35,941 bases of DNA, taken from Chthonomonas sp. UBA2391 (GTDB lineage Bacteria; Armatimonadota; Fimbriimonadia; Fimbriimonadales; Fimbriimonadaceae). The stretch covers positions 38,042 to 73,982 of the forward strand of contig DDSL01000007.1 in assembly GCA_002343825.1 (NCBI GenBank), in the 5' to 3' direction. The translations under genes were made by a program, and so were the position numbers. Under the pieces are notes generated by a model, which saw only the letters and a program-made list of their open reading frames with translations, made no database searches and was not told the DNA's origin. Positions 23,757 to 32,737 of this stretch are shown one piece after another (within the stretch, counting starts at the first letter, position 1; each line of letters starts with the position of its first letter).

Positions 23757-26700
23757 ATGTCTAGGATGACGAAACAACCAGAACAACGGGCAGGGCGCGT
23801 CGGGATGATGATGCGTGTCTTGCTCGGGGCCTTTTTGGCCGCCTTATCAGGCGTGGCCATGGCCGCCGGCGGGGAGAATGTCCGCCTGGTTTTCACTGAT
23901 CAAGACAAGATCTTCCTCTACATCTCGCTTGCTGCCGGTCTTATCGCCATCGTTGGCGCTATCGGACTCAGCTCGGGCTTGAAAAAGCTCTCCAGCGGCG
24001 ACGAGAAGATGCAGGAAGTTGGCGACGCGATCGAAGCCGGAGCTATGGCCTATCTGCGCAAGCAGATCACGGCGATGCTTCCCTTCGTCCTGCTGATCGC
24101 CGGTCTTCTCATCGCGATGTACTTCCGCAGCTACGGAACGACGCTCTCGATCTTCGTCGCCGTCAGCTTTATCGGCGGCGTGGCTGCCTCCTACATTGCC
24201 GGTTATGCCGGGATGCGAATGGCGGTCAAGGGCAACACCCGAACCGCGAACGCCGCACTGACGAGCTATGGCCGGTCTCTGGAGACTGCGTTCCGCTCGG
24301 GCGCCGTTGCGGGACTCGTGACCGTCGGTATGGGCCTCATCGGGGCCACCGCCATCTTCCTCCTGGCCGGATCGGACGCCATGAAGTTGCTGGTCGGATT
24401 TGGCTTCGGTGGATCGCTCGCCGCCCTCTTTATGCGGGTTGGCGGTGGGATCTATACCAAGGCCGCTGACGTCGGAGCAGACCTCGTTGGTAAGGTTGAA
24501 GCTGGTATCCCCGAGGATGACCCGCGCAACCCCGCCACGATCGCCGACAACGTTGGAGATAACGTCGGAGACTGCGCCGGTATGGCCGCCGACGTCTTCG
24601 AATCGTACGAAGTCACCCTCGTCGCCGCCATCGTTCTTGGTGCCGCGACTTCCGCAATTTTCGACCAGTCGACCTGGATGAAGCTCATCATCTTCGCGCT
24701 CCTTGCTCGAGGTGTTGGCATCCTGGCTTCTCTGATCGGTATCTACACTGTCAAGGGATCGGACGACCTGAACTCCGACCCGCTGACCCCCATTCGAAGC
24801 GGCTTCTATCGATCCGCTTTCATCGCCCTGGTAGGCACCGCCGCCGTGGCCTACCTCCTGATGGGTGGTCAGGCTGGGACGGAAATCCGAGCCGCCAACC
24901 TTCAAAGCCAAGCCGAACGACAACAAGAGGTCTTCGACCTAGTCAAGAAGGAGCAACGACTCGCGGCCGCCGAAAAGGCCAAGAAGCCGGTTGCCGAAGT
25001 CACCGAAGCCGATCTGGCCAAGGTCGAACCGGCCGACATGCGCAAGAGCGCCGTGATCAAGGAACTTGGGCTTGATAAGCAAGAGCAAGAATTCCAACTC
25101 AGCGGCCTTCTGCGCCAACCTCTCGATCAGCGCCCTGCGAACCCGCGCTCCTTGGCCGGATTCGCCCCGGTCTCGCTCTCGGATTCCAAGAATCCTGTTC
25201 TGAACTACACCCTCGTCGTTCCGCCGGAAGACGCCACCCAACCCAACCAAGAGCAGCAGTACATCTCCGTTCGAGACTTCTTGAAGGATGTCGCTCCTAA
25301 GCTCCGGGTTTGGGAGATCGAAGTTCGCAACACCCCGCCTGCCTCCGGCCCCGAAAAGCCGCAAGAGCAGGTCAACAAGAGCTTCTTCGGACCGATCGAA
25401 AAGGATCGACTCGAAAAGCTCATCAAGAACGCAACGGCCCAAAACAACTCGCTCAAGGTCACGATCGTGCCGGGGCAAGACAAGCCTGCCATCCTCCTCG
25501 CGGATAAAAATGGCAAGCTCGCGATGGGCTACCAAAACGTCGACATCAACAAGCCGATCAACCAATTGGCTTGGCAGCTGAGCTACTACAAAGAAGATGC
25601 GGCCACGGTCAAGAAGGCCATGGACGCCGCCAAGACGGACCCCCAAAACGCCCAGGCCCCCACGGCCGAGCGCATGGAAGCCGCCAGCCTGAAGTTCTAT
25701 AAGGCGGAATGGTGGCGCTTCTTGCTCTGTATCGCCTTCGGTCTGGTCATGGCCGTCTTCTTCGAGATGCTCACCGACCACTACGTGAGCTTCAAGAAGA
25801 AGCCAGTGCGCGAAGTCGCCGACGTCGCCACCGCCGGTCCGGCCCCGATGATCATTCAGGGCTTCAGCTACGGCCTCGAATCAAGCGTCATGTCGGTCCT
25901 TGCGATCGTCCTCGCGCTCTTCACGCCGCTGCTGATCTTCCCGCCCGAAGCCTACGGCGGATACCTGCTGAGCTTCTACGGAATCGCCCTCGTCGGTCTC
26001 GGACTGCTCACCACCACGGGATACATCCTTGCGATGGACACCTTTGGCCCGATCTCGGACAACGCCCAGGGCGTCTTCGAGATGTCGGGAGCTGGCCACA
26101 ACAATGCCGATGGCGCCCGCGCCGTCCAACTGCTCGATGCGGCTGGTAACACGACCAAGGCTCTGACCAAGGGCTTTGCCATCGCCACCGCCGTCGTCGC
26201 CGCTGTTGCCTTGTTCCACAGCTACGTCGAAGAGGCAAAGCTGACCGAACTCGGTATGCGCCTGGAAGTCCCTGAGATCTTCCTTGGCCTGCTGATTGGT
26301 GGTGCGGCTCCGTTCCTCTTCTCCGCCTTCTCGATCAACGCCGTCGGCCGCGCTGCCTTCGCACTGATCAACGAAGTCCGACGCCAGTTCCGAGAAGATG
26401 CTGGAATCATGGCCGGTACGAGCAAGCCCGACTACGGTCGATGCGTCGCCATCGTGACGTCTGCGGCCCAAAAGGAACTTCTCGGCCCCGGGATCCTCGC
26501 GATCTTCCTGCCCGTCGCAGTGGCCTTCGGCTTCTCGATCGGCAAGCCGAACGAGTTCGTCGGTGGTGCGGAGTTCAACCTCGTCGGTGCCCAGGCGCTC
26601 GGCGGATTCCTCGCCGGTACGATCCTTTCGGGTCAGCTGATGGCCGTTCTGCTCGCCAACTCGGGCGGGATGTGGGACAACGCCAAGAAGCTGATCGAAG

Positions 26701-26990
26701 ACGGAATGCACGGTGGAAAGGGCACGGACGCTCACAAGGCGGCCGTCGTCTGCGACACCGTCGGCGACCCGTTCAAGGATACGGCTGGTCCGGCTCTGAA
26801 CCCGCTCATCAAGGTCATGAACCTCGTCGCGCTGCTGCTCGCACCGACGATCATTCAACCGATGTCGGATCAAACTCGAGCGATCATCACCGGGGTCTCG
26901 GTCCTCTTCCTCATTGGCGCATTCATCGCCAGCAAGAAGGGTTCGATGTCCAGCGGAATGAACGCCGCCGCCGCCGAAACCAACAACTAA
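23757..26990 (+). CDS. hppA: Membrane-bound proton-translocating pyrophosphatase with large insertion
   Basis: Hydrolyses cytoplasmic pyrophosphate and pumps protons across the membrane. It has 1077 aa, against roughly 660-800 for most family members. The substrate motifs are intact: DVGADLVGKVEAGIPEDDPRNP (within 238-259), DNVGDNVGDCAGMAADVFES (264-283), and the C-terminal KLIEDG...CDTVGDPFKDTAGPALNP region. GNTTKALTKG has Lys and Thr where potassium-independent proton pumps have them (K460/T463 in the usual numbering), so K+-independent H+ pumping is likely. Residues about 371-648 form a hydrophilic, Lys/Glu/Gln-rich insertion between two helices, predicted to face outside. The N-terminus (17-37) could be a cleaved signal peptide, and the true start may be one of the ATGs at 23805-23811. 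Single gene with a terminator. Confidence 0.95.
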   Translation: MSRMTKQPEQRAGRVGMMMRVLLGAFLAALSGVAMAAGGENVRLVFTDQDKIFLYISLAAGLIAIVGAIGLSSGLKKLSSGDEKMQEVGDAIEAGAMAYLRKQITAMLPFVLLIAGLLIAMYFRSYGTTLSIFVAVSFIGGVAASYIAGYAGMRMAVKGNTRTANAALTSYGRSLETAFRSGAVAGLVTVGMGLIGATAIFLLAGSDAMKLLVGFGFGGSLAALFMRVGGGIYTKAADVGADLVGKVEAGIPEDDPRNPATIADNVGDNVGDCAGMAADVFESYEVTLVAAIVLGAATSAIFDQSTWMKLIIFALLARGVGILASLIGIYTVKGSDDLNSDPLTPIRSGFYRSAFIALVGTAAVAYLLMGGQAGTEIRAANLQSQAERQQEVFDLVKKEQRLAAAEKAKKPVAEVTEADLAKVEPADMRKSAVIKELGLDKQEQEFQLSGLLRQPLDQRPANPRSLAGFAPVSLSDSKNPVLNYTLVVPPEDATQPNQEQQYISVRDFLKDVAPKLRVWEIEVRNTPPASGPEKPQEQVNKSFFGPIEKDRLEKLIKNATAQNNSLKVTIVPGQDKPAILLADKNGKLAMGYQNVDINKPINQLAWQLSYYKEDAATVKKAMDAAKTDPQNAQAPTAERMEAASLKFYKAEWWRFLLCIAFGLVMAVFFEMLTDHYVSFKKKPVREVADVATAGPAPMIIQGFSYGLESSVMSVLAIVLALFTPLLIFPPEAYGGYLLSFYGIALVGLGLLTTTGYILAMDTFGPISDNAQGVFEMSGAGHNNADGARAVQLLDAAGNTTKALTKGFAIATAVVAAVALFHSYVEEAKLTELGMRLEVPEIFLGLLIGGAAPFLFSAFSINAVGRAAFALINEVRRQFREDAGIMAGTSKPDYGRCVAIVTSAAQKELLGPGILAIFLPVAVAFGFSIGKPNEFVGGAEFNLVGAQALGGFLAGTILSGQLMAVLLANSGGMWDNAKKLIEDGMHGGKGTDAHKAAVVCDTVGDPFKDTAGPALNPLIKVMNLVALLLAPTIIQPMSDQTRAIITGVSVLFLIGAFIASKKGSMSSGMNAAAAETNN

Positions 26991-27015
26991 GCCGACCTTC
27001 GGCAAAGACAAAACC

Positions 27016-27057
27016 AACTGGCCGGACTCCCAAAGGGATCCGGCCAGTTTCTTTTTT
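27016..27057 (+). terminator. Terminator of hppA
   Basis: A perfect 11-bp stem (27016-27026 with 27039-27049) with an inner TCCC/GGGA pairing, followed by a T-rich tail ending at 27057. Confidence 0.9.
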
Positions 27058-27136
27058 TGGAGAAGGAGCCTTCGGGGCGAAGGTGGTCACCGGGATGGGA
27101 GGGGGCGAGACCTTGGACGGGGCGAATCGGTTGACC

Positions 27137-27334
27137 TTACTCGGGTCCAAAGGCTTGGGCGCCGAAGTACATCACACCCATGAGCAGGGCCGCGGCAACC
27201 ACCGAAAGCGCGTAGGCCCGCTCCAGGTTACCGGCCGCAAAGTCCTTGCTCGCCATCAGAGCAAAGAGCAAGAGCGCCACTCCACAACCCACCGACCAAT
27301 AAGCCGGACGCCCAGGAAGCTTGGAACCGCTCAT
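27137..27334 (-). CDS. Small two-helix membrane protein, hypothetical
   Basis: A 65-aa protein with two hydrophobic segments (about 13-28 and 41-60) joined by a short polar turn, ending in a GPE tail. The ATG at 27334 starts a frame with codon use like the neighbouring genes. Longer in-frame readings upstream lack hydrophobic or coding character. No clear ribosome binding site is seen, and a TATCCT box ends ten bases before the ATG. I recognise no family. It is a lone minus-strand gene between hppA and the BON-like gene. Confidence 0.55.
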   Translation of the reverse strand: MSGSKLPGRPAYWSVGCGVALLLFALMASKDFAAGNLERAYALSVVAAALLMGVMYFGAQAFGPE

Positions 27335-27406
27335 ACGGCTCAAGAGGATACCGAACGCAGGAATCCGGGGGCCCAACTCAGAAAGTTGAGTTACGGGAGG
27401 CACATC

Positions 27407-27646
27407 ATGTCGGATCCCAAAGATATAGAAGCCAACAAAATCGTGCGCCGAGAGTTCAATAAACGACAACTCGACATCACCCTCGCCGATTTGCGCGTCT
27501 CTCACGGAGTGGTGTACGTCCGCGGAGTCATCAAATCCCTCCCCGGGACCTCCGCCGACGCCAAGACCGAAGTGGAACACATCGTCCACCTGCTGAAGCT
27601 CCGCCCCGAGATTCGGGACGTCATCATCGAAGCCCAGATCAAGTAG
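27407..27646 (+). CDS. Small BON-like domain protein
   Basis: A 79-aa protein, essentially a single domain resembling BON: DITLADLRVSHGVVYVRGVI forms the strand-turn-strand typical of the family, followed by a helix (TEVEHIVHLLKL) and a closing strand RDVIIEAQIK. There is no signal peptide, so it should be cytoplasmic, unlike many periplasmic BON proteins. The start is well supported by GGGAGG six bases before the ATG. A 6-bp hairpin (27375-27392) sits just upstream of that site. The frame is open further upstream but without coding character. The CoA-transferase gene follows after 13 bases, so the two may be cotranscribed. Function unknown. Confidence 0.75.
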   Translation: MSDPKDIEANKIVRREFNKRQLDITLADLRVSHGVVYVRGVIKSLPGTSADAKTEVEHIVHLLKLRPEIRDVIIEAQIK

Positions 27647-27659
27647 CCTTTCACCCCAA

Positions 27660-29576
27660 ATGATCACCGAACGCGTTCTTGCTGAATTCAAGGCCCGCAC
27701 ACTCACCGCCCAAGAAGCGGTTCGAGCGGTTCGGAGCGGGGACCGCGTCTACATCGGCTCCAACTGCGGCCAGCCGATCACCCTCTGCCGAGCCCTCACC
27801 GAGCGTCGTCATGAGCTGAGCGGGGTGGAGATCATCCACCTGATCGTCTTCGGCGAAACTCCGCATGTCGCCGCGGGTCTCGCCGAGAGCTTTCACCACA
27901 CCGGATTCTTTGTGGGAGCCAATACTCGAGCCGCCGTCCAAGAGGGCCGGGCCGACTACGTGCCCATCTTTCTGAGTGAGATCCCAGCTCTCTTTAAGTC
28001 GGGCCAATGCCCGCTGGATATCGCCCTCGTCACGGTGAGCCCTCCCGACGAGCACGGATTCTGCAGCCTCGGGATCAGCGTGGACATCGGACTTGCTGCT
28101 TGCAAAAGCGCCAAGCACATCATCGCTGAGGTCAACCCCAACATGCCTCGGACCCTCGGCGAGGGGTTTCTGCACATCAGCGAGATTGATGCCTTTGTAC
28201 CCACCGAGACCCCCATGTTGGAACACGTGGCCGGAGAGATCGACGAGATCAGCGAGGCGATCGGGCAACATATCGCCCGGCTCATCGACGATGGCGATAC
28301 CCTCCAAACCGGGATCGGCAAGATCCCGAGCGCGGTCCTCAACGCCCTTGTCGACAAGCAAGACCTCGGCGTGCATACCGAAATGTTCAGCGACGCCCTG
28401 GTGGAAGCCATCCGACGGGGCAACATCAATTGCCGAAAAAAGAGCCTCCACCCGAACCGGGTGATCTCCACCTTCTGCATCGGCACCCGGGCTTGCTACG
28501 AGACGATCGACAACAACCCGTTCTTCCACTTCGCCCCGACCGAATACGTCAACGACCCCTTCGTCATCGCTCAGAACGACCGCATGATCGCCATCAACGG
28601 AGCTCTGGAGGTCGACCTGACTGGGCAGGTCGTGAGCGACTCGATCGGTCACAAACCCTACAGCGGAATTGGCGGCCAAGTCGACTTCATCCGAGGGGCC
28701 AGCCGGAGTAAGGGTGGGAAGCCAATCATCGCCCTCCCAAGCACGGCCAAGGGCGGCACCCTGAGCCGCATCGTGGTCCGCGTTGCCCCCGGCGCCGGAG
28801 TGGTGACCTCTCGAGGAGACGTGCATTATGTCGTCACCGAGTTTGGCGTGGCCTACCTCCACGGAAAGTCGATCCGGGAACGGGCTCTCTCGCTCATCCG
28901 GATCGCTCATCCCGACTTCCGAGATCAACTCTTGGCCGAAGCCAAAGAGATCGGCCTTATCCCGGCCGAGCAACCTAGCGTCCAACCCGAATATCCCCAC
29001 GAGAGGGTCCGCGAGGTCGAATCAAAGGACGGAAAAGCGATCCTCCTTCGCCCGATCCGCCCAACCGACGACCAACTGCTGCGCCGTCACTTCTATTCGC
29101 TGAGCCCCGAGAGCGTCCAGCGCAGATTTAACCGGATGGTCCGGACGCTGACGGCCGGAACAGTTCGCGACTTGGTCAATCCGGACTACAAGAGCCATAT
29201 GGCAATGGTTGCCGTGCTCCAAGAAGGCGAGGCCGAGACGATGCTCGCAACCGCGCGATACTACGTCAACGAGGCCAACAACACGGCCGAGTTGGCGATG
29301 GCAGTCCTCGACGATTGGCAGAATCGTGGCCTCGGTCGGCAGCTCCTGCGGTCGTTGATCGAACACGCCCAGCAGACGCGGGTCAGCGCGTTGCTCGCCT
29401 ATGTGCGCCCCGACAACATCGGCATGGTCCATCTGCTCCAGACTTGCGGGGTCCCGATGGAAGAGCGACTGGAAGAAGGAATGCGGCTCTTTACGCTGTG
29501 GCTTCGCCCGGCTCGGACGCCCCTTTCTGAGTCAGACGCCGACCCATCTCTCCCACTAAGTAGAAGCTCCCCGTAA
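27660..29576 (+). CDS. Acetyl-CoA hydrolase/CoA-transferase fused to a GNAT acetyltransferase domain
   Basis: A 638-aa fusion. Residues 1 to about 440 are an acetyl-CoA hydrolase / 4-hydroxybutyrate CoA-transferase family domain. The catalytic Glu is probably Glu241 in GVHTEMFSDAL, and the oxyanion/CoA loop is YSGIGGQVDFIRGA (334-347). Residues about 455-620 form a GNAT domain with the acetyl-CoA pyrophosphate loop NRGLGRQL (555-562). Similar fusions are known in other bacteria. The first part probably exchanges CoA between acyl groups and carboxylates such as acetate. The second may acetylate a lysine, perhaps of an acyl-CoA enzyme as in Pat-type regulation; that is inference. No Shine-Dalgarno before the ATG. 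The 3' end overlaps the convergent folC by 86 bases. Confidence 0.88.
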   Translation: MITERVLAEFKARTLTAQEAVRAVRSGDRVYIGSNCGQPITLCRALTERRHELSGVEIIHLIVFGETPHVAAGLAESFHHTGFFVGANTRAAVQEGRADYVPIFLSEIPALFKSGQCPLDIALVTVSPPDEHGFCSLGISVDIGLAACKSAKHIIAEVNPNMPRTLGEGFLHISEIDAFVPTETPMLEHVAGEIDEISEAIGQHIARLIDDGDTLQTGIGKIPSAVLNALVDKQDLGVHTEMFSDALVEAIRRGNINCRKKSLHPNRVISTFCIGTRACYETIDNNPFFHFAPTEYVNDPFVIAQNDRMIAINGALEVDLTGQVVSDSIGHKPYSGIGGQVDFIRGASRSKGGKPIIALPSTAKGGTLSRIVVRVAPGAGVVTSRGDVHYVVTEFGVAYLHGKSIRERALSLIRIAHPDFRDQLLAEAKEIGLIPAEQPSVQPEYPHERVREVESKDGKAILLRPIRPTDDQLLRRHFYSLSPESVQRRFNRMVRTLTAGTVRDLVNPDYKSHMAMVAVLQEGEAETMLATARYYVNEANNTAELAMAVLDDWQNRGLGRQLLRSLIEHAQQTRVSALLAYVRPDNIGMVHLLQTCGVPMEERLEEGMRLFTLWLRPARTPLSESDADPSLPLSRSSP

Positions 29577-30804
29577 CCAGTAGAGGCACTCCCAGGGCCT
29601 CTGCGTGGCGTAGCCCCCGGTCGAGGGCGTCTCCAGGATCTTGGGTCGCTTCGGCATGGAAGCTAAGCTGAGCGAGGGACTCGGCTGTCTGATGGGGGTC
29701 CCGAGCCCGATAGAAATCGATCGGGGAGACCACGACTCGTTCTACCCCTTCGCGAAGCGAGCGGTAGAACGGCTCGATCTCGTGCCCTTCCAGCATGTTC
29801 GTGATGAGAACCACCTTTTCGATCCCCTCGGCGGCGAGGGTTTCGCGGAGGACCTCGGCCGAATCGATGTTGTGAGCCCCGTCCAGGATGATCGGAACCG
29901 AGCCGAGAATGCGCTGTTCAAACCGGCCGGGGATCCTGGTCCGGTCGAGCCCAGCTTGGATCTGACTTGGGTCAGCGAGGGCCCCACCGAGCCAGGCGGT
30001 TGCGACCGCGACGGCAGCGTTTTCCATTTGTTTACCCCCCTTGAGTTTAGGTTTGAGCCCCTTGAAAGAACTTTCGCCGATCTCAATCTCAAAAGTGATT
30101 CCATCGGTTTGGTACTGTAATTCTCGCCCAAGGAAGTAGAGTGGGGCCCCAACTTCCCCTGCAATTCGGCGGATGCTCTCCTCGGCCTCAGGATCGACTC
30201 GGCCCACTACGGCGGGGACTCCTGGCTTGAGGATCCCTGCTTTTTCAGCTGCGATCTTGCCGAGCGTATCTCCCAGAATCGCCATGTGGTCCCACCCGAT
30301 GCTCACGATCGAGCAGGCCCGCGGACGGACGACGTTGGTGGCATCAAGCCGTCCTCCCAGGCCCACTTCGAGCGCGACCCAATCCGCACCTCTCTCGGCC
30401 CAGTACCAAAAGCCCATCGCGGTCTTGAACTCGAACTCGGTCGGTCCTTCGAGCGGGGTTTTCTCCATCGCTCGCGCGGCCGGCAAAAGACTCTCAACCG
30501 CAAGCGCAAAGTCCTCTTCAGTGATTTCCCGGTTCCCGAGCTGAATTCTCTCCGTGATCCGATAGACGTAGGGGCTGAAGTATCCCCCGGCAAGGTGACC
30601 TTGAGCGGTCAGAAGGCTCTGCAGCGTCGCGGTCACACTTCCCTTTCCATTGGTCCCGGCGACGTGGAGAAACTTGGGGGAGTCGGGGCCCACGCTGGTC
30701 TGAAGCTCGGCCAGACCCAAAAGGGCATGCATCCGGTCCAAGTCGAGCCGCCACCCCCGGCCCTGGCAACTATCGATCATCGCGACCGCTTCTGCAAACG
30801 TCAT
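29491..30804 (-). CDS. folC: Bifunctional dihydrofolate synthase / folylpolyglutamate synthase
   Basis: A Mur-ligase-family enzyme of 437 aa that adds glutamate to dihydropteroate and then to folates, using ATP, in the cytoplasm. The P-loop is AGTNGKGSVT (49-58). GYFSPYVYRITERIQ, GPTEFEFKTAMGFWYWAE (within 119-136), LEVGLGGRLDATNV and the C-terminal ILDGAHN motif are all diagnostic. The frame extends upstream, but the ATG at 30804 gives the usual FolC N-terminus and leaves a 37-base gap to the divergent HIT gene. No Shine-Dalgarno is seen, so the leader may be short. Assignment is secure. Confidence 0.93.
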   Translation of the reverse strand: MTFAEAVAMIDSCQGRGWRLDLDRMHALLGLAELQTSVGPDSPKFLHVAGTNGKGSVTATLQSLLTAQGHLAGGYFSPYVYRITERIQLGNREITEEDFALAVESLLPAARAMEKTPLEGPTEFEFKTAMGFWYWAERGADWVALEVGLGGRLDATNVVRPRACSIVSIGWDHMAILGDTLGKIAAEKAGILKPGVPAVVGRVDPEAEESIRRIAGEVGAPLYFLGRELQYQTDGITFEIEIGESSFKGLKPKLKGGKQMENAAVAVATAWLGGALADPSQIQAGLDRTRIPGRFEQRILGSVPIILDGAHNIDSAEVLRETLAAEGIEKVVLITNMLEGHEIEPFYRSLREGVERVVVSPIDFYRARDPHQTAESLAQLSFHAEATQDPGDALDRGLRHAEALGVPLLVTGSFYLVGEMGRRLTQKGASEPGEATA

Positions 30805-30805
30805 G

Positions 30806-30835
30806 CTGGCAAGGGGATACCCGACCGGATATGAT
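30806..30835 (+). promoter_or_regulatory. Promoter of the HIT-family gene, leaderless type
   Basis: CTGGCA (30806-30811), an 18-base spacer, then TATGAT (30830-30835). The ATG at 30842 starts six bases after the -10 box, where transcription itself should start. No ribosome binding site is present. Confidence 0.55.
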
Positions 30836-30841
30836 CGGTGA

Positions 30842-31300
30842 ATGGCCCAACACCAACCCGACTGCGATATCTGCGAACAAATCGCCGCCTGCCGCGCGGG
30901 AGAACATCCTCGCATGATCGCGGAGATGGAGAGTGGCTTCGCCGTACTGGGTCCGCACCAATTCTTTGTGGGCTATTCGCTGCTCCTGTGCAGCGAGCCA
31001 GCGACCGAGGTGGATGACCTCGAGCCCCTCTTCTGTCGGCAATTTTTGCACGACCTCACGCGGCTCTCCCGGGCGGTCCGACGGGTGGTGCGTCCGCACA
31101 AAGTCAACCTAGAAAGTCTGGGAAACGTGTGTCACCACCTCCATTGGCACGTCTTTCCACGTTTCTTAGAAGAAGAGCAGGCAAATTCGCCGGTCTGGAA
31201 CATCATGCCAGAGGGGGCGGCGATGGAGCCCTATCTCTTCCGCCCCGAAACCCACCAAGCACTGATTTTGGCGATTCGGACCGAGCTGAGCCACGGTTGA
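30842..31300 (+). CDS. HIT-family nucleotide hydrolase/transferase
   Basis: A 152-aa protein with the histidine triad HHLHWHVFPR (98-107), giving the H-x-H-x-H pattern at 99-103. The preceding NLESLGNV stands where HIT proteins have their conserved N-x-x-x-x-G segment. HIT enzymes split nucleotide phosphoanhydrides or phosphoramidates such as diadenosine polyphosphates; the exact substrate cannot be read from sequence. Cysteines at 8 and 11 near the N-terminus occur in some HIT hydrolases as a metal site, but no second pair is obvious. It is divergent from folC and probably translated from a leaderless mRNA. Confidence 0.85.
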   Translation: MAQHQPDCDICEQIAACRAGEHPRMIAEMESGFAVLGPHQFFVGYSLLLCSEPATEVDDLEPLFCRQFLHDLTRLSRAVRRVVRPHKVNLESLGNVCHHLHWHVFPRFLEEEQANSPVWNIMPEGAAMEPYLFRPETHQALILAIRTELSHG

Positions 31301-31383
31301 TCTCACTCTTGAGAACGATCTCCTTTCGTTAATTTATCATCCTTAATCTTATCCCTTTTACGCAAGTCAACCGGGGGATCGGG

Positions 31384-31389
31384 TACACT
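31384..31389 (+). promoter_or_regulatory. Candidate -10 box of the lysine aminotransferase-like gene
   Basis: TACACT ends seven bases before the GTG at 31397, following an AT-rich stretch (31310-31360). No good -35 is seen and there is no Shine-Dalgarno. It fits the leaderless pattern of neighbouring genes. Confidence 0.4.
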
Positions 31390-31396
31390 CACTCAC

Positions 31397-32734
31397 GTGA
31401 TTTCCCCCACTGCTCCGATGGTGTTCCCTGGGCCTCGCTCGGCCGAAATGCTGGACGAGATGCGGAAGTATGTGGTTTTCGAACCCTATCCCTTCGCCCT
31501 CGACCTGGAGCGCTGTGAAGGGATGTATCTTGCCACCGTCGATGGCCAAAGGCTCTTCGACTGGGCCGGATACTATGGGTCCAAGCTGATCGGCCACAAC
31601 CATCCGGGCCTCTTTGAACCGGACTACCTCCGCCGGCTCAGCATCGCCGCCAACAACAAGACCGCGAATCCCGACTTCTTGACACCGGAGTGCTTGAACT
31701 TTTACCGATTCTTGGTGGACCATGCTCCCGCTTGCATGAGGGGTCTGAGCCTCGAGGTTTATGCCGTCAATTCGGGGGCCGAAGCGGTCGAGAACATGAT
31801 GAAGTACATGATCTCGCGCTTCAACAGTAACCGCGCGAAAGAGGGCAAAACCCCGCGGAATGCGCGATTCATCTACTTCGAAAAAGCATTTCATGGACGA
31901 ACCGTCTTTGCGCTTGGGGTCACCCAGACGATCGACGAAGTCGCGACCAAGGACTTCCAAGGTCTCGCCGGAACCGGGAATATCAAGCTTCCCTTCCCGA
32001 GCGTCGGAAGCAAGCACACCCCCGAAGAAAAGCGCCGGATCACCGAGGATGCGCTGCGGATGGTGGAGGCCGTGGCCAGTCAGATGGCGGAAGAGATCGT
32101 CGGCATCGTGGTCGAGCCGATCCAGGGGGCGGGTGGACAGCGTTGCGCCGAACCAGAATTCTTCCGAGGACTCAGCGAAATCTGCCACCGCCACGGCATC
32201 CTTCTCGGGTTCGACGAGGTCCAAACTGCCGGAGGAACCCTCGGGACAATGTTTGCGATCGACCAGTTCGATCTTCCTCATCCGCCGATCGCGGTTGCGA
32301 CAGGCAAAAAGTTTGGGACGGGAGTGGTCTACATGCTGGAACCACTCGAAGAAGTCGGAGTTTTGGATAGCACCTGGGGCGGCACCCTGGCCGATATGGT
32401 CCGAGTTCTGCAGGAGTTCGAGATCGTCCGCCGCGAAGGGCTGATCAAGAAGGCTATCACCAAGGGTGCGCGGCTCCGTGATGGGCTGCTTCAGCTCGCC
32501 GAGGACTTCCCGAATCTGGTCCAAAACATTCGCGGGATCGGGCTCTACCAAGGATTCCAATTCAGGACCCCGGCCCTCAAGGCTCAATACGTGCAAAAGG
32601 CGCTCGAAGAACACCAGATGCTCGTTCTAGGGGCGGGCTATCTGAGCATTCGAACTCGGCCGAATCTGAGCGTCACCGAAGAGGACATCGATCGGTTTAT
32701 CGATATCACACGGCAGATCTGCAGAACGCTCTAA
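31397..32734 (+). CDS. lat: Class III aminotransferase, probable L-lysine 6-transaminase
   Basis: A PLP enzyme of 445 aa. The fold-type I, class III signatures are visible: NSGAEAVENMMKY (125-137), the AFHGRT segment (164-169), VVEPIQGAGGQR (238-249), GFDEVQTAGG with Asp273, and the PLP lysine in ATGKKFGTG (Lys304 or 305). The N-terminal LDLERCEGMYLATVDGQRLFDW and NNKTANPDF match the lysine epsilon-aminotransferase branch rather than ornithine or GABA enzymes. It would convert lysine plus 2-oxoglutarate to allysine plus glutamate. No allysine dehydrogenase gene is adjacent. The GTG start has no Shine-Dalgarno. Class is certain, substrate probable. Confidence 0.82.
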   Translation: MISPTAPMVFPGPRSAEMLDEMRKYVVFEPYPFALDLERCEGMYLATVDGQRLFDWAGYYGSKLIGHNHPGLFEPDYLRRLSIAANNKTANPDFLTPECLNFYRFLVDHAPACMRGLSLEVYAVNSGAEAVENMMKYMISRFNSNRAKEGKTPRNARFIYFEKAFHGRTVFALGVTQTIDEVATKDFQGLAGTGNIKLPFPSVGSKHTPEEKRRITEDALRMVEAVASQMAEEIVGIVVEPIQGAGGQRCAEPEFFRGLSEICHRHGILLGFDEVQTAGGTLGTMFAIDQFDLPHPPIAVATGKKFGTGVVYMLEPLEEVGVLDSTWGGTLADMVRVLQEFEIVRREGLIKKAITKGARLRDGLLQLAEDFPNLVQNIRGIGLYQGFQFRTPALKAQYVQKALEEHQMLVLGAGYLSIRTRPNLSVTEEDIDRFIDITRQICRTL

Positions 32735-32737
32735 GCC

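Noticed and set aside
26441..27406. Upstream extension of the BON-like protein frame
   Set aside because: It overlaps the end of hppA in another frame and crosses the hppA terminator. The ATG at 27407 has an excellent ribosome binding site.
27651..29000. 449-codon minus-strand frame opposite the CoA-transferase
   Set aside because: Shadow of a clearly conserved gene with an identified catalytic Glu.
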